From: Prevotellaceae bacterium UBA4301
Lineage (GTDB): Bacteria; Bacteroidota; Bacteroidia; Bacteroidales; Bacteroidaceae
Assembly: GCA_002395775.1 (NCBI GenBank)
Contig: DGUV01000053.1
Location: 10,106-51,489 of the forward strand
Direction: 5' to 3'
Length of the DNA: 41,384 nucleotides
Shown here: piece by piece, positions 40,395 to 41,384 of the stretch
Layout of the letters: the number at the start of each line of letters is the position of its first letter
How positions within the stretch are numbered: position 1 is the first letter of the stretch
Notes under the pieces: generated by a model
What the model was told of the DNA's origin: nothing
What the model saw: only the letters and a program-made list of their open reading frames with translations
The model's database searches: none
Position numbers and translations under genes: made by a program

Positions 40395-40550
40395 CTTTCA
40401 CTATACAAAGATAGTAATAATTTGTGAGATATGCAAGGCTTAGCACGCGCGCGGGCGCGAAAACACCAATTTCTTTGAGAATTATTTCATAATGCATTGA
40501 TTTACACATGTTTTAGTAGATTGTACACTAATATGGCTTGATAGCGGTCG

Positions 40551-40696
40551 TTGTCATGATTGTCATTGTCATGATTGTCATTAACGTTTTTGAATTCCAA
40601 AACACCTCACAATATATATAATAATTTATTATTATATATATTGTGGCATAAATTTCCCCCCGAAAAGTTGATTTTCTTAATGACAATAATGACAAT
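40551..40696. repeat. Nested inverted-repeat (cruciform-like) element
   Basis: Inner part: a perfect inverted repeat with 18-bp arms and a two-base centre at 40608-40645, almost entirely A/T, bounded by CAC and GTG. Outer part: 40565-40584 and 40677-40696 are inverted copies matching at 19 of 20 positions (core ATTGTCAT). The left arm is extended by a 15-base direct repeat, so TTGTCATGATTGTCAT occurs at 40551-40566 and 40566-40581. The centres of inner and outer repeats differ by only 4 bases. Confidence 0.8.
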
Positions 40697-40841
40697 AATT
40701 CCAATGAATTCTCCACCGATTAAATTAGGTCAAAACAGACCGAAACAAACCTTAAATCAAATCGCGTAAAACACTGTCCGACAATTAACTCCGCTTAACT
40801 AACCTTATTCTTTGCCTATTGCGTGTTTGCCTCTTTTAGAG

Positions 40842-40849
40842 TAATTTTG
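40842..40849 (+). promoter_or_regulatory. Possible -7 box upstream of the small ORF at 40994
   Basis: TAATTTTG matches TAnnTTTG, with an ATTG about 20 bases upstream as a weak -33 element. It would start a transcript with a leader of about 140 bases before the ATG at 40994, or a non-coding RNA. Confidence 0.3.
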
Positions 40850-40993
40850 TACCGCCATTGTACCTCGGGTGGATGAGCAGAGGGTTCGTAGGGTGTTCCC
40901 TTAAATCACCTTATTTCCCCTTAAATCCGCTTAATTGGTTTCCGTCAGGGACCATCCCCCTAAAAACGGCAGAAATTGACAAAATTACTTGAT

Positions 40994-41320
40994 ATGGGCA
41001 AGAATCAAACTTCACAAATCCGCGAGTCAGCGAGAGCCATGAGAACTTGTTCTCGGATGGCCGAGCGAGAGCGGATTATCCAAATTCCCAACATCCTTCT
41101 TTCCGTGAAGTTTGCTGAACTGGCAAGTGCCACCTTGAAGCAGGTGGCAGACTGGTTTGTCTGGTTAGCAAGCACTTTGTGCAAATTCTTCGACGAGCGA
41201 AGCGGCAAAGCCGAGCGCAATGCTAACAAGCTCAGACGTGCCGACCATGAAGTCCACGACATTGCCGGTGGCAGATACGATGGACGCATACAGAAGTTCC
41301 AACAAGGGTTGTCAAGATAG
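40994..41320 (+). CDS. Doubtful small ORF, 108 aa, unknown
   Basis: From the ATG at 40994 a basic, 108-residue protein (MGKNQTSQIRESARAMRTCS and onward) can be read. It has a central Trp-containing hydrophobic stretch (VADWFVWLASTLCKFF) and a charged C terminus. I recognise no family. The DNA contains strong hairpins: GAGAAC/GTTCTC at 41041-41054 and an 8-bp stem TGCCACCT/AGGTGGCA at 41128-41149. It also shares words such as GAGCGAAGC with the structured leader at 26655-26785. It could be a real small gene, a remnant, or a structured non-coding repeat read by chance. Confidence 0.3.
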   Translation: MGKNQTSQIRESARAMRTCSRMAERERIIQIPNILLSVKFAELASATLKQVADWFVWLASTLCKFFDERSGKAERNANKLRRADHEVHDIAGGRYDGRIQKFQQGLSR

Positions 41321-41384
41321 ACAAAAACTCTCCCTGCCGCCAGCTGCAGCGAAAAAAGAGGGAAGCACCAACTATAGGAACTGG

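Larger units (their letters stand above)
40155..40993. other. Long AT-rich non-coding region with repeats and palindromes
   Basis: About 840 bases without a convincing gene. From left: promoter of the BspA-like gene; three 22-bp imperfect tandem repeats (40329-40394); a second minus-strand -7 box at 40406-40413 (TATCTTTG); an isolated CG-alternating run near 40445-40460; a nested inverted-repeat element (40551-40696); and a plus-strand -7 box at 40842-40849. Short open frames here are AT-driven and lack protein character. Confidence 0.65.

Noticed and set aside
40321..40769. Short open frames of 60-65 codons in the AT-rich region
   Set aside because: They read through repeats and palindromes, have no protein character and no consistent start signals.

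Overview
The window comes from a member of the Bacteroidales, most likely Prevotella-like. The evidence is the gene content (GH77 with N-terminal starch-binding domains, S-type sulfatase, BspA-like protein, PorE-like OmpA lipoprotein, Omp28-like protein, DUF4369/TlpA-type thioredoxins, a bacteroidete V-type ATPase operon), the lack of clear Shine-Dalgarno sites, and repeated matches to the Bacteroidetes promoter TTTG-N19/20-TAnnTTTG. No plasmid, prophage, CRISPR or transposase gene was recognised. Most of it looks like ordinary chromosome with several unusual features.

Layout. 1-59: 3' end of a tRNA gene and a terminator. 81-5364: divergent malQ (-) and a secreted GH2 beta-galactosidase (+). 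5386-12035 (-): secreted GH43 arabinanase-like enzyme, then four tightly packed genes: a membrane polyferredoxin with an internal twin-arginine motif, a Tat-type lipoprotein aldo/keto reductase with ferredoxin clusters, tatA and tatC. 12149-15423 (+): AGCS sodium symporter overlapping topB. 15456-16982 (-): sulfatase. 17272-22880 (+): PorE-like lipoprotein, a secreted protein of unknown function, and an Omp28-like CxxC protein. The last two, and the GH43 enzyme, share a C-terminal tail resembling a type IX secretion sorting domain. 22840-28802 (-): three TlpA-like thioredoxins, a DUF2975 membrane protein/HTH regulator pair, and a PAP2-fold protein that has lost both catalytic histidines. 28886-36407 (-): seven-gene V-type ATPase operon E-DUF2764-A-B-D-I-K with a Na+-type K subunit. 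36591-36758 (-): a 55-residue 2[4Fe-4S] ferredoxin. 37125-40154 (-): a BspA-like secreted protein with a dockerin-like end. 40155-41384: mostly non-coding DNA rich in palindromes and repeats, with one doubtful small ORF.

How the genes fit together. Much of the window concerns the cell envelope: glycan breakdown (GH2, GH43, sulfatase, MalQ), export (TatAC, PorE-like protein and tailed cargo), extracytoplasmic thiol and Fe-S redox chemistry, and probably sodium energetics (V-ATPase plus AGCS symporter). The best candidate for an under-described system is the Tat redox operon at 5386-9188, where the translocase genes sit directly behind two Fe-S proteins that both carry twin-arginine motifs. Other notable points are a 281-bp inverted-repeat element whose end lies inside the PorE-like signal-peptide coding region, a V-ATPase operon without recognisable C, F or G subunits, the PAP2 pseudoenzyme, and a nested cruciform-like element at 40551-40696.
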